45,280 nucleotides of DNA from the NCBI GenBank assembly GCA_025463605.1, contig JAODAV010000013.1, positions 1 through 45,280 of the forward strand, given 5' to 3'. This DNA comes from Rhodoglobus sp. Its GTDB lineage: Bacteria; Actinomycetota; Actinomycetes; Actinomycetales; Microbacteriaceae. Positions 15,836 to 24,507 of the stretch are shown here, piece after piece (positions within the stretch are counted from its first letter, which is position 1; each line of letters opens with the position of its first letter). The position numbers were made by a program, and so were the translations under genes. The notes beneath the pieces were generated by a model. That model had not been told where the DNA came from and made no database searches. It worked only from the letters and a program-made list of their open reading frames with translations.

Positions 15836-15849
15836 CCCGTCACTCGCTC
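15836..15849 (+). repeat. 14-bp duplicate of the tRNA-Gly 3' end, att-like
   Basis: CCCGTCACTCGCTC is identical to 14870-14883, the end of the T-arm and acceptor stem of tRNA-Gly. Integrative elements that use tRNA genes leave such copies at their distal end. It also contains the stop codon of the next gene. No integrase is present between the copies. Confidence 0.5.
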
Positions 15850-16187
15850 GGCTGGTGGACCCGTCGTCGCTCCCGGGCGGCCTTCGCCGCGGTGAATGCC
15901 TTCTTCGCGGTGGCGTTGGCTTTGACGCTCACGCGCTTCGCGCCCTCGAACTCGGTACCCAGCAACGCGAGGCCGCCGATTGCGACGAGCGAGCCGGGGC
16001 CGGGCAAGGGGATGAGCGCGACACCGAGCGCGACAGTGCCGCCCCCGATTACTCCAATGGTGGTGCGGTACACGCGGTTCGCGGTGGGGTTCTTCCTTAT
16101 CGCGGCTCGCGTGCCCTTCGCAGCGCTGCCCGCGGCGCGACCGACCGCACCTCCGGCCCGCGCGGCTCTCGACCGTTTGTCCGTCAT
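15840..16187 (-). CDS. PGPGW-type small membrane protein (TIGR02611-like)
   Basis: The 115-residue product has a basic N-terminus, a hydrophobic hairpin with the family signature LIPLPGPGSLVAIGGLALLG (about residues 60-80) and a basic Ala-rich C-terminal helix. Such proteins are predicted two-helix membrane proteins with no known role. The start at 16187 is supported by TACCCT six bases upstream (leaderless pattern). Its stop codon lies within the 14-bp duplicate of the tRNA end. Confidence 0.82.
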   Translation of the reverse strand: MTDKRSRAARAGGAVGRAAGSAAKGTRAAIRKNPTANRVYRTTIGVIGGGTVALGVALIPLPGPGSLVAIGGLALLGTEFEGAKRVSVKANATAKKAFTAAKAARERRRVHQPSE

Positions 16188-16249
16188 ACCGTCAGGGTAG
16201 GCGGGCATCCCGGGAGAATGCTTCACGTGAATGCACCTCGACACGCCCG

Positions 16250-17161
16250 TTAACGCGCCAGTTCGGCCGACGCCTCCTCCGGCCCGGTCGCGGCAACCGG
16301 ATCCCGCCGGTGGCGTGTGACGAGGTAGGAGCCGGCGAGCACGAGAACAAAACCGACGATCGTCCAGACCGTCACCCGCTCACCCAGCACGACGACACCG
16401 GCGAGGATTGCGACGGCCGGATTGACGTAGGTGATCGTTGTCGCCCGCACCGGACCTATCTCCGTAATCAGGCCGAGCATGAGCAAGAACGCGAGTGCGC
16501 TGCACACCACGGCCAGCACGATGATCGCGACGGTGACGGCGGCCGAGGGCCAGACATCAGGCCAGGCGTCCGTGAGCACGACGAGCGGCAGGTAGGCGAT
16601 GGCGGCACCCGCGAGGGAGACGGCGACCACCCCGACGCCCGGGAGGTCAGACATCCATCGCGAGAGGATGGCTGGTCCCAGCGCGTATCCCACAACGACG
16701 ATTGCCATTTGCCCGACGCTTACAAGGTCGGACCCGCCGACATCGAGCCCGACAAGCGCGGCGACCCCGAGCATCCCGATTGCAATGCCCAGCCAGTTGA
16801 TGCCGGAGAGCCGCGCCGGACGGCCCATCACGAAAGCCACGGCGACGCCCGCAAGCGGCACCGCGGCGAGCAGCAGCCCCGCCGTGGAACTCGGCAAACG
16901 CTGTTCAGCCGTGCTGAGGAAGTACCACGGGAGCACAATTTCTACGATGGTATAGGCGAGCATGGGCCCCCACCGCCGGAGCACCGGCAGCACCTCCCGG
17001 CGGAAGATCGCCAGCGGCATCAACAAGATCGCCGCCAGCGCCGAGCGAGCGAGCACCACCATTGAGGGTTCCAGCTCACCGACCGCGACCTTGATGAAGA
17101 GGTACGGGATGCCCCATGCGATGCCGAGCGCTGCGAAGAGGATGAGGCCGCGGCGAGTCAC
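16250..17161 (-). CDS. EamA/DMT-family transporter
   Basis: The 303-residue product has ten hydrophobic segments in two EamA repeats: IAWGIPYLFIKVAVGELEP opens the first, and the second ends with the YVNPAVAILAGVVVLGE motif typical of drug/metabolite transporters such as RhaT/YdcZ-like exporters. The GTG at 17159-17161 is taken as start since the hydrophobic repeat begins ten residues later; the frame is open far upstream but antisense to the ligD-type gene. The substrate is unknown. Confidence 0.87.
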   Translation of the reverse strand: MTRRGLILFAALGIAWGIPYLFIKVAVGELEPSMVVLARSALAAILLMPLAIFRREVLPVLRRWGPMLAYTIVEIVLPWYFLSTAEQRLPSSTAGLLLAAVPLAGVAVAFVMGRPARLSGINWLGIAIGMLGVAALVGLDVGGSDLVSVGQMAIVVVGYALGPAILSRWMSDLPGVGVVAVSLAGAAIAYLPLVVLTDAWPDVWPSAAVTVAIIVLAVVCSALAFLLMLGLITEIGPVRATTITYVNPAVAILAGVVVLGERVTVWTIVGFVLVLAGSYLVTRHRRDPVAATGPEEASAELAR

Positions 17162-17242
17162 ACCCTCATTCTGGTGCACGCCACTGACTCGCCCGAGGCG
17201 GATAGCCGTCACCGACGAGCATTCGGCTCTAGTGTCGGAAGT

Positions 17243-18202
17243 ATGGCGAAGGCGAGCACGCCCGCGATCGAAGTGGACGTCGGCCCGCACACGGTGCGGG
17301 TCAGCAACCCCGACCGCATCTACTTCCCGGCGCGCGGTGAGACGAAGCTCGACCTGGTCAACTACTACCTTTCGGTGGGCGACGGTATCGTCAACGCCCT
17401 GCGGGAACGGCCGTGCATGCTTCACCGATTCCCCGAGGGCGTAAGCGGCGAGAAGGTGCACCAGAAACGACTGCCGTCGGGAGCCCCGCCGTGGATGCAG
17501 ACGGTGCGGGTGTTCTTCCCCCGCTACAAGCGCACCGCCGACGAGCTATGCGTCACTGAACTTGCCCAGGTGATTTGGGCGGTACAGATGTCGACCGTGG
17601 AATTCCACCCGTGGAACAGCCGCCGTGCAGACACGGAGAAGCCGGACGAGTGGCGCATCGACCTCGACCCGATGCCGGAATGCGGATTCGATCGGGTGCG
17701 CAAGGCTGCGCACGTGGCTCACGAGGTGCTCGACGATCTGGGCGCGGTGGGCTGGCCGAAGACATCGGGTGGGCGCGGCATCCACATCTACGTACGGATC
17801 AAACCGGAGCACGGCTTCGATGACGTGCGCCGTGCCGCCCTTGCCTTCGCGCGCGAGGTGGAGCGTCGGGCGCCCGAAGACGTCACGACGGCATGGTGGC
17901 GCCGGGACCGCGACCCGGCCGCCCTGTTCGTCGACTACAACCAGAACGCACGGGACCACACCATTGCGGCCGCGTACTCGGTGCGCGGCAACCCGGAGGG
18001 CACCGTCTCGACGCCCATCCGCTGGGACGAGGTGGATGCCGTGGAGCCGGCAGACTTCACCATCGCGACCGTGCCCCAGCGGTTCGACCGACTCGGCGAC
18101 CTGCACGCCGGGATCGACCGTGCCGTGTTCGACATCGCACCGCTGCTCGAGTGGGCGGATCGTGACGAGCGCGCAGGAGCTGTGGTTCCGCCGGAGGACT
18201 AG
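17243..18202 (+). CDS. LigD-type polymerase domain protein (NHEJ primase-polymerase)
   Basis: The 319-residue protein is a stand-alone polymerase domain of the LigD/archaeo-eukaryotic primase family, which fills or extends ends during bacterial non-homologous end joining. Visible landmarks are FLHRFPEG-like LHRFPEGVSGEKVHQK, the STVEFHPWNSR motif, the catalytic pair in RIDLDP (about residue 138), GGRGIHIYVRI and LFVDYNQNARDHTIAAAYS with the third Asp. Ligase and nuclease domains are absent and ku is not in the window. TAGTGT seven bases before the ATG supports this start. It could instead be a lesion-tolerance primase-polymerase. Confidence 0.9.
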   Translation: MAKASTPAIEVDVGPHTVRVSNPDRIYFPARGETKLDLVNYYLSVGDGIVNALRERPCMLHRFPEGVSGEKVHQKRLPSGAPPWMQTVRVFFPRYKRTADELCVTELAQVIWAVQMSTVEFHPWNSRRADTEKPDEWRIDLDPMPECGFDRVRKAAHVAHEVLDDLGAVGWPKTSGGRGIHIYVRIKPEHGFDDVRRAALAFAREVERRAPEDVTTAWWRRDRDPAALFVDYNQNARDHTIAAAYSVRGNPEGTVSTPIRWDEVDAVEPADFTIATVPQRFDRLGDLHAGIDRAVFDIAPLLEWADRDERAGAVVPPED

Positions 18203-18266
18203 CCGATGCGGGGGCGCCGGGGGAAGGGGTAGCGCTGATGTCGACTCTTCCCTAGCGTGTCTGAAC

Positions 18267-19172
18267 ATGAAGCTAGGCGAGCATGAGATCAAGTCGGAAC
18301 ACATCGGGGTGCCGACGGCAGGGGAGGCGCTCGCGCTCGCGACGGAGAAGCTGGCCGCGGCGGACGTGCCGACGGCGGCAGGCGACGCCGAGATCATCAT
18401 TGCTCACACCCTCGGGCTCCGGCGGGCTGACGTGCAGGGCGGAGAGGTGGCCGACACCAGGCTCACCCCCGGCCAGTTCGCCCAGGTGCTGTCGTTCACC
18501 GAGCGCCGGGCGCGCCGCGAGCCGCTTCAGTACCTCACCGGCAAGGCGCTGTTCCGGCAGCTCGAGCTCGCGGTCGGGCCAGGGGTGTTCGTTCCGCGGC
18601 GGGAAACCGAGTTCGTGACTCAGCTCGCGATCGACGCGTTGCGTGCCGCCGGCACCGAGAAGCCGATCGCCGTCGACCTGGGCACCGGCGCCGGGGCGAT
18701 AGCCCTCTCGATGGCGACCGAGGTTGCGCACGCGACCGTGTTCGGCGTCGAGGTCGCGGCCGAGGCGTTCGAGTGGACCCGCCGCAACTTCGAGCAGATC
18801 GCCCCGCATAACGCTCGGGCCGTGCTGGCCGACATGGCCGAGGCGCTTCCCGAGCTGAATGGCCGGGTCGACGTGGTGGCGGGCAATCCACCCTTCGTGC
18901 CGGATGACGTGCAACCGGCCGCGCCCGAAGTGCAGCTGTTCGACCCGGGCGTCGCGGTGTTCGGCGGTACCGATGGCCTGGATCTCGTTCGCGCGCTCTC
19001 CACAGCAGCGCTCCGACTGCTGCGGCCGGGCGGCGCTCTCGCCTTCGAGCACGGCATCTCGCAGGCGCCGCGGGTCGCCGCGTTGCTGGAGCAGGACGGC
19101 TGGGCCGCTATCACGACCCATCGCGACCCTCGCGGGCAGGAGCGGGTCACGACGGCGTTGCGCGAGCTGTAG
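18267..19172 (+). CDS. PrmC/HemK-family N5-glutamine methyltransferase
   Basis: PrmC methylates the Gln of the GGQ motif of release factors. The 301-residue product has the helical N-terminal domain, the joining segment RREPLQYLTGKALFRQLEL with GVFVPRRETE, the SAM site DLGTGAGAIALSMA and the substrate motif as NPPFVP, where the canonical sequence is NPPY. It ends seven bases before the convergent sigma factor gene. prmC usually sits next to prfA, which is absent here, so this may be a paralogue with another protein target. Confidence 0.85.
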   Translation: MKLGEHEIKSEHIGVPTAGEALALATEKLAAADVPTAAGDAEIIIAHTLGLRRADVQGGEVADTRLTPGQFAQVLSFTERRARREPLQYLTGKALFRQLELAVGPGVFVPRRETEFVTQLAIDALRAAGTEKPIAVDLGTGAGAIALSMATEVAHATVFGVEVAAEAFEWTRRNFEQIAPHNARAVLADMAEALPELNGRVDVVAGNPPFVPDDVQPAAPEVQLFDPGVAVFGGTDGLDLVRALSTAALRLLRPGGALAFEHGISQAPRVAALLEQDGWAAITTHRDPRGQERVTTALREL

Positions 19173-19178
19173 CCGTGT

Positions 19179-20060
19179 TTAACCGGCCGGTAAACGCAGT
19201 CCGGCCAGCTTGCCGGGGTTGAGCACCGCGTAGAGCTGTTCGATGCCGTGCGCGCCTGCGGTGATCGACAGGAGGGCGAACGGCTCGCCGTCGCGGTACA
19301 GAACCGCGGCGTTCTCGCCGTTGACCTCGGTGAACGAGAGGGACACGTCGCCCAAGAATGTCGACGCACCGCCAGCGAGAAGCTTCGTAACTCGATCGCG
19401 CCCCACGATCGGGCGCCGCGCGGCAGTTACCACTCCGTCTCCATCGGCGTACAGAACGACGTCTTCGGCGAGCACGCTCTCCAGTGGTTCCAGATCCCCG
19501 GATTGGGCGGCGAGCAGGAAGGCGCGCAGGAGACGGTCTCGCTCGGCGGTCGCAACGCGCTTGGTGCGATGCTCTTCGAGATGAGCGCGTGCGCGGCTCG
19601 CCAACTGCCGAGCGTTTGCTTCACTGATCTCGAGCACCTCGGCGATGTCGCTGAAGTCGTAGTCGAACGCTTCCCTGAGCAGATAGACGGCGCGCTCGTT
19701 CGGAGTCAGGCGCTCGAGCAGCATGAGGAGCCCCAGCTCGAGCGCCTCCTTGCGCTCGGCCCCCAACGTCGGATCGTTCTCGGTGAGCACGGGTTCGGGC
19801 AGCCAGGGGCCCGTGTACACCTCACGTCGTGCACGCGCGGAATCGGACGCATTGATCGACAACCGAGTGATCACGGTGGACAGGAACGCTGTCGGGTTTC
19901 GCACTTGCGACCGGTCGGTGCCCTGCCAGCGGATCCAGGCATCCTGCACGACATCTTCGGCGTCGGCCACTGTGCCCAGCATGCGGTAGGCGATTCCGAA
20001 CAGCTTCGGCCGCACCGTCTCGAACTCCGCGGCGGCGGAGTCGATGTCGGGCTGCGGCAT
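19179..20060 (-). CDS. sigJ: ECF41-type RNA polymerase sigma factor (SigJ-like)
   Basis: This 293-residue extracytoplasmic-function sigma factor has a sigma2 domain (KLFGIAYRMLGTVADAEDVV and DAWIRWQ), the WLPEP linker motif of ECF41, a sigma4 domain (LTPNERAVYLLREAFDYDFS) and a C-terminal SnoaL/NTF2-like domain that regulates activity in place of a separate anti-sigma factor. The two ECF41 tail motifs are present in altered form as DGDGV and NPGKL. The ATG at 20058-20060 has CTGGAGA upstream. It lies 25 bases after the cytochrome-b-like gene on the same strand. The usual carboxymuconolactone-decarboxylase-type partner gene is not seen. Confidence 0.9.
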   Translation of the reverse strand: MPQPDIDSAAAEFETVRPKLFGIAYRMLGTVADAEDVVQDAWIRWQGTDRSQVRNPTAFLSTVITRLSINASDSARARREVYTGPWLPEPVLTENDPTLGAERKEALELGLLMLLERLTPNERAVYLLREAFDYDFSDIAEVLEISEANARQLASRARAHLEEHRTKRVATAERDRLLRAFLLAAQSGDLEPLESVLAEDVVLYADGDGVVTAARRPIVGRDRVTKLLAGGASTFLGDVSLSFTEVNGENAAVLYRDGEPFALLSITAGAHGIEQLYAVLNPGKLAGLRLPAG

Positions 20061-20085
20061 TGAGATTATCTCCAGGCTCGGCACC

Positions 20086-21708
20086 TCACAGAAGGAGATG
20101 ATCGCGGTTCGACTCTACTCCGCGGCCCCGCCGGAGCTCCTTGCGGGTGACCGGCCTCACGCGGTCCTCGAAGAAGAACCGCGACAGACGCGCGCGAAGC
20201 CACTGCGACACGGTGATGCGGCCCTGGGCGTCCGGTCGCAGCATCAGGGGAGCATGCTCCTCGAAGTCGACGAGGCGCCACTGTTCGTACGCGTCGAGGG
20301 GGCGGTGCACCTCGATGTACTCGCCGCCGGGCATCCGCACGATCCGTCCTGTTTCGACACCGTGGAGCACCAACTCGCGGTCCCGGCGCTGCAGCGCGAG
20401 CGCGACCTGCCGAGCGATCAGGAAGCCCGCGATCGGCCCGATGAGGAGGGTCACTTGGTAGAGGAGAGTCACCGCTTCAATCGAGACCCGGAATTGCGTG
20501 GCGACAATGTCGGAACTTGCGGCACCCCAGAGGGTGGCGTAGAAGATCACGCCGGCGACGCCGATTCCCGTGCGGGTGGGAGCGTTGCGAGGGCGGTCGA
20601 GGATGTGGTGCTCGCGCCGGTCCCCCGTGATCCACGCCTCGATGAAGGGGTACAGGGCGACAACCGCCATGAAACCACCGACCACTGCCAGCGGGGCCAG
20701 CACCGCGACCGTCACCGTCTGCCCGAACAGCTCGAACTCCCACCCCGGGGGGACAAGGCGCAGCGCACCGTCGAGGAATCCCATGTACCAATCCGGCTGA
20801 CTGCCTGCCGACGCGTCGCCCGGCGACGACGGCCCGTAGTTCCAGATCGGGTTGATGGTGACGGTCGCCGAGATCAGAAGGATGACGGCGAAGACGAGAA
20901 AGAACAGCCCGCCGCTCAGTGCGGCGTACCGCGGCAGCAGCGGGATTCCTACGACGTTGTCGTTGCTGCGCCCCGGACCGGCGAACTGAGCGGGCCGCTG
21001 CGAGATCAGCAGGGCCACGTACACACCGATCAGCGCAACGATCACCAGCGGCACCACGATGGCATGCACGGGATAGAAGTTCGCGATGATCTGGCTGGGA
21101 AACTGGCCGCCGAAGACGAGGAAAGCCAGCCACGTGCCGATGACCGGGATCCCCAGGATCACGCCGTGCACGATCCGCAGGCCGGTGCCCGAGAGCATGT
21201 CATCGGGCAGGGCGTAACCGGTCCACCCCGCGATGAGGCACAGCGCGAACACGGCGAAGGCGACGAACCAGTTCAATTGTCGTGGCCGGCGGAACGCGCC
21301 GGTGAAGAACATGCTCAGCAGATGCATCGCGAGCGCCGCGAGCAGCAGCAGCGATGCCCAGTGGTGCGCCTGCCGAATGAGGAGCCCGCCACGCACCTCG
21401 AAAGAGATATGAAGGGTCGAGTCGAGTGCCCTGGACATGTCGATGCCCGACAGCGGCTGATAGGCACCCTGGTATGTGACGACCGTGCTCGACGGATCGA
21501 AGAAGAACGAGAGGAAGACACCCGTGACCAACACGACGATGAAGCTGTAGAGCGCCACCTCGGCGAACATGAACGACCAGTGGGTCGGCACCGCTCGAGT
21601 TGCCAGTCTCGCGGCGGCCCTTCCTGCCGCGGAACGCTTGAGCGACTCGGAAAGTCGATCGGTCACGTGGAAGGGATGAATGGGCGTGACGCGGGTGGCG
21701 GTCATCAT
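20086..21708 (-). CDS. Lone QcrB-like cytochrome b with an altered heme ligand
   Basis: The 540-residue membrane protein matches the actinobacterial cytochrome bc1 subunit b: helix B with the His pair in RQAHHWASLLLLAALAMHLL, the GYALPDDMLSGTGLRI segment, QPDWYMGFLDGALRL near the quinol site and a long cytoplasmic tail. In helix D the first axial His is kept (FYPVHAIVV) but the second position, 15 residues on, is Tyr (ALIGVYVALL, codon 21019-21021) instead of His. No qcrA, qcrC or oxidase genes are adjacent. GGAG precedes both ATGs at 21708 and 21705. It is probably co-transcribed with the sigma factor downstream. Confidence 0.88.
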   Translation of the reverse strand: MMTATRVTPIHPFHVTDRLSESLKRSAAGRAAARLATRAVPTHWSFMFAEVALYSFIVVLVTGVFLSFFFDPSSTVVTYQGAYQPLSGIDMSRALDSTLHISFEVRGGLLIRQAHHWASLLLLAALAMHLLSMFFTGAFRRPRQLNWFVAFAVFALCLIAGWTGYALPDDMLSGTGLRIVHGVILGIPVIGTWLAFLVFGGQFPSQIIANFYPVHAIVVPLVIVALIGVYVALLISQRPAQFAGPGRSNDNVVGIPLLPRYAALSGGLFFLVFAVILLISATVTINPIWNYGPSSPGDASAGSQPDWYMGFLDGALRLVPPGWEFELFGQTVTVAVLAPLAVVGGFMAVVALYPFIEAWITGDRREHHILDRPRNAPTRTGIGVAGVIFYATLWGAASSDIVATQFRVSIEAVTLLYQVTLLIGPIAGFLIARQVALALQRRDRELVLHGVETGRIVRMPGGEYIEVHRPLDAYEQWRLVDFEEHAPLMLRPDAQGRITVSQWLRARLSRFFFEDRVRPVTRKELRRGRGVESNRDHLLL

Positions 21709-21866
21709 CTATCTCCAGTCCGACCCGATTGCCCTGCTTCAGCACCTCACATCGTCGGGAGCCACCACGTCGAGATCGCCGTGTGAACAATTCGAAGGGT
21801 CACTAGTTAAGACCGGAGAGGGGACGGTTTTGTGACACGGATGCCTGAGGCAGTCATGCGAGCCGT

Positions 21867-24419
21867 TCAGCAGGTGGCTTGCCCGATCGAGATCGTTACG
21901 TGGCCGCCCGGTACCACGATCGTGCCCGGTGCGGGGTTGGACGCCTGCACCTTGCCGATCCGCGGATCCGACGGCGCCACGGGCATTGATCCAGGATTCG
22001 CTAGCACGGTGCATGCCTGGTCGACGTTGGCGTAGCCTGCGGCGCTCAGCAGGTTCTCTGCCGTGCTCGCGTCGTAGGTGCTACCGTCGCCGACCACATC
22101 CGGGAATGGCACCATATTGCCCTTGCTGGTGAACACCGTGACCCTCGCGCCTCCGGCGGATTGCGTACCGGGAGCGGGGTCCTGCATGACGACTCTCCCC
22201 GCCTGCACGTCCGAGTCGACCTGACCGCCGTCGGCGTATTCGAACCCGAGGCTCTCCACAGCCTGTCTAGCGACCTCAGGCGTCAGGTTACGGAGCTCGG
22301 GCACCTCGACCCCGGAGCCGTTCAGGAGGCCGGAAGGTGGCGCGGGCCAGTCATTGCCGCCCATCCTGGCGTTCGCTGTCGCCATGATGTCGCGGGTGAT
22401 GTAGTGACGCAACAGGATGCCACGTACACCGTTGTAACTGGTCGTCGTGATGTCGCGCTCGCCGATGCTGTTGCCGACCCACACGATGTTGGCGATGTTT
22501 GACGTGGCCGACGCCATCCAGGTCTGGTTGGAGCGGTCGGTCGTGCCGGTTTTTCCGAAGATCGGCACTCCGTCGTCCGGGTTGGCGTAGGCGGTGTTGC
22601 TGACGTTCATGACCTGCTTGAGCACGTCGATGGCTGTCGCCGCGACCTCCGGTGAGATCTCCTGGTGGCAGTCCTGTTTTTGCCCTGGCAGCTGCTCGCC
22701 GTCCCGGCCGATCGCCGAGTCGATGATGATCGGCTTGCACCACTTTCCCAATGCAGCGACCGCGGCGTATGCCGACGCGATGCTGAGAGGGCTCACGGTG
22801 TTGGTGCCGATCACCGAAGTGGGATTGGTCTCCAGCTCTGCGCCATCAGCGCGCAGTACGCCGAGCCGAGCCGCCATGTCATTGATGGCGCACAAGTCCA
22901 GCTGCTGCGCCATCCGAAAGTAGATGCCGTTGATCGATTGCACGGTGCCGGCCCGCACCGTATAGATGCCGCGCTCATTACTTGCGTTGTTGAACGGGAA
23001 GTCTGCGCCGCCGAGCGCCTGGCCGCACGCGCGGAACGCGCTGAACTTGAGGCGACCGGAGTCAGCGAGCAGGCGTTCGTTGACGCCCTTACCGGCCTCA
23101 AGCCACGTGAGCAGGGTGAAGAGCTTGTACGTCGAGCCAGGCTGGATGCCGCTGGATCCCCCGTAGCTGCCGGTTGTGTTGTAGTTGACTGCGGAGAATT
23201 CGACGCCGGTCTGCTCGGGGTCATCGTCGAAGATCTTGTTCTCCGCCATGGTCAACACACGACCCGTGCCCGGTTGCACGGATGTCGACGCACTTCCCAG
23301 CGCGAATCCGGTCTCCGAGTTGGGCGCGTACGCCCACACCGCATTCTGGGCCACGCGTTGGATGTCCAGGTCGAGCGTTGTGTAGAGGGTGTAGCCACCT
23401 CGTTTCCAATTCTCGAGACGCGCCTCCTCCGTTGCGCCGAGGAACTCGAAATCCTTCACGCTGGTTCTGACGTAGTCGCAGAACCACCGTGCCTCGATCA
23501 GGGCCGTGCGACACCCATTCGTCGCGGGCTGAAGGGTCACGAAGTTCTCGTCAACCGGCGTGCCGTAGGCCTCGTCGAACTCGGCCTGGCTGAGGTGACT
23601 CGCTTCGAGCATTTCGCCCAGGATGTGGTCTCGTCGCTGCTCGTTCGCGGCGAAATTCTCGGGATCCGCGAGATGACGGTCGCTTGGCGCCTGCACGATC
23701 GCAAGCAAGCTCGCCGCCTGCGCTGGATTGAGATCCGCCGCCGTGATGCCGAAATACCTCTGCGCCGCAGCCTGGATGCCGTATGTGGCGTTTCCGAAGT
23801 TGGAGATGTTGAGGTACGCGGTGAGGATCTCCTTCTTCGTGTACCTCTTCTCCAAACCGATCGCGAGCTTCATCTCCTTGAGCTTGCGGTCGAAACTCGG
23901 TGCGATGGCCTCCTTGTAGGCGGCGTCGCGCTGCTCCTGGGTGGGCAGTTCAAGTGCCGCCTGCACAAAGGTGTTCTTCACGACTTGCATGGAAATCGTC
24001 GAAGCACCCGACTCGATGTCACCGGACCCCACGTTCCCTACTACCGCGCGGATGATGCCGGCCGGATCGATTCCGCCGTGCTCCAAGAAGCGGCGATCCT
24101 CACCATCGATCGCGGCGTTGAGCGCATGCTCCGACATCTGGTCGTAGGCAACCTCTTCGCGGTTCTGGTCGTAGATCGTCGCGAACAGCACAGGACCGGC
24201 GGCCGAGTTGGCGTACAGCTCGTTGCGGCCCGGCAGGTCTCCAAGTTCCATGAATTCGGGGAGGTTGTCGAACACACCGATCGCGCTCGAGGCCGCCACA
24301 CCCGTCACGGCCAGTGCCGGGGCGACCATGACTGTGACCAGCAGACCGGACAGGGCGCTCATTCCGGCCAGCCCCACGATCGCCACTAACGTGCCCCTGC
24401 GCGATCTTTGCGTGGTCAT
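21867..24419 (-). CDS. Class A penicillin-binding protein with PASTA domains
   Basis: This 850-residue bifunctional enzyme polymerises and cross-links peptidoglycan. After an N-terminal membrane anchor comes a GT51 transglycosylase domain (EDRRFLEHGGIDP near residue 107, GASTISMQVVKN), then a transpeptidase domain with the active Ser in GSTYKLF, SIN in VQSINGIYF and FGKTGTTD, and at the C-terminus two PASTA repeats (VPELRNLTPEVARQAVESLG and FPDVVG) that bind muropeptides. Layout matches actinobacterial PonA-type proteins. It is divergent from an ACT-domain gene. Confidence 0.95.
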   Translation of the reverse strand: MTTQRSRRGTLVAIVGLAGMSALSGLLVTVMVAPALAVTGVAASSAIGVFDNLPEFMELGDLPGRNELYANSAAGPVLFATIYDQNREEVAYDQMSEHALNAAIDGEDRRFLEHGGIDPAGIIRAVVGNVGSGDIESGASTISMQVVKNTFVQAALELPTQEQRDAAYKEAIAPSFDRKLKEMKLAIGLEKRYTKKEILTAYLNISNFGNATYGIQAAAQRYFGITAADLNPAQAASLLAIVQAPSDRHLADPENFAANEQRRDHILGEMLEASHLSQAEFDEAYGTPVDENFVTLQPATNGCRTALIEARWFCDYVRTSVKDFEFLGATEEARLENWKRGGYTLYTTLDLDIQRVAQNAVWAYAPNSETGFALGSASTSVQPGTGRVLTMAENKIFDDDPEQTGVEFSAVNYNTTGSYGGSSGIQPGSTYKLFTLLTWLEAGKGVNERLLADSGRLKFSAFRACGQALGGADFPFNNASNERGIYTVRAGTVQSINGIYFRMAQQLDLCAINDMAARLGVLRADGAELETNPTSVIGTNTVSPLSIASAYAAVAALGKWCKPIIIDSAIGRDGEQLPGQKQDCHQEISPEVAATAIDVLKQVMNVSNTAYANPDDGVPIFGKTGTTDRSNQTWMASATSNIANIVWVGNSIGERDITTTSYNGVRGILLRHYITRDIMATANARMGGNDWPAPPSGLLNGSGVEVPELRNLTPEVARQAVESLGFEYADGGQVDSDVQAGRVVMQDPAPGTQSAGGARVTVFTSKGNMVPFPDVVGDGSTYDASTAENLLSAAGYANVDQACTVLANPGSMPVAPSDPRIGKVQASNPAPGTIVVPGGHVTISIGQATC

Positions 24420-24507
24420 GGCCTACACAGTAAGGGAGAATCACTCATCTAAACTGAGAATCGCCTCTTGGTACACAAGCCTTTCGCAGCTACAGAGAAG
24501 AGGAATC

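Noticed and set aside
19177..19195. GTTTAACCGGCCGGTAAAC as a bidirectional terminator between prmC-like and sigma factor genes
   Set aside because: The palindrome is not perfect, leaves no loop and has no T-tract, and it overlaps the sigma factor stop codon.
20044..21786. 580-codon open frame on the plus strand
   Set aside because: It is entirely antisense to the cytochrome-b-like gene and sigma factor start, has a biased Arg/Asp/His composition and no domain features; such frames are usual in high-GC DNA.
22665..24389. 574-codon open frame on the plus strand
   Set aside because: It is antisense to the PBP gene, whose motifs are all intact; the translation shows no recognisable fold.
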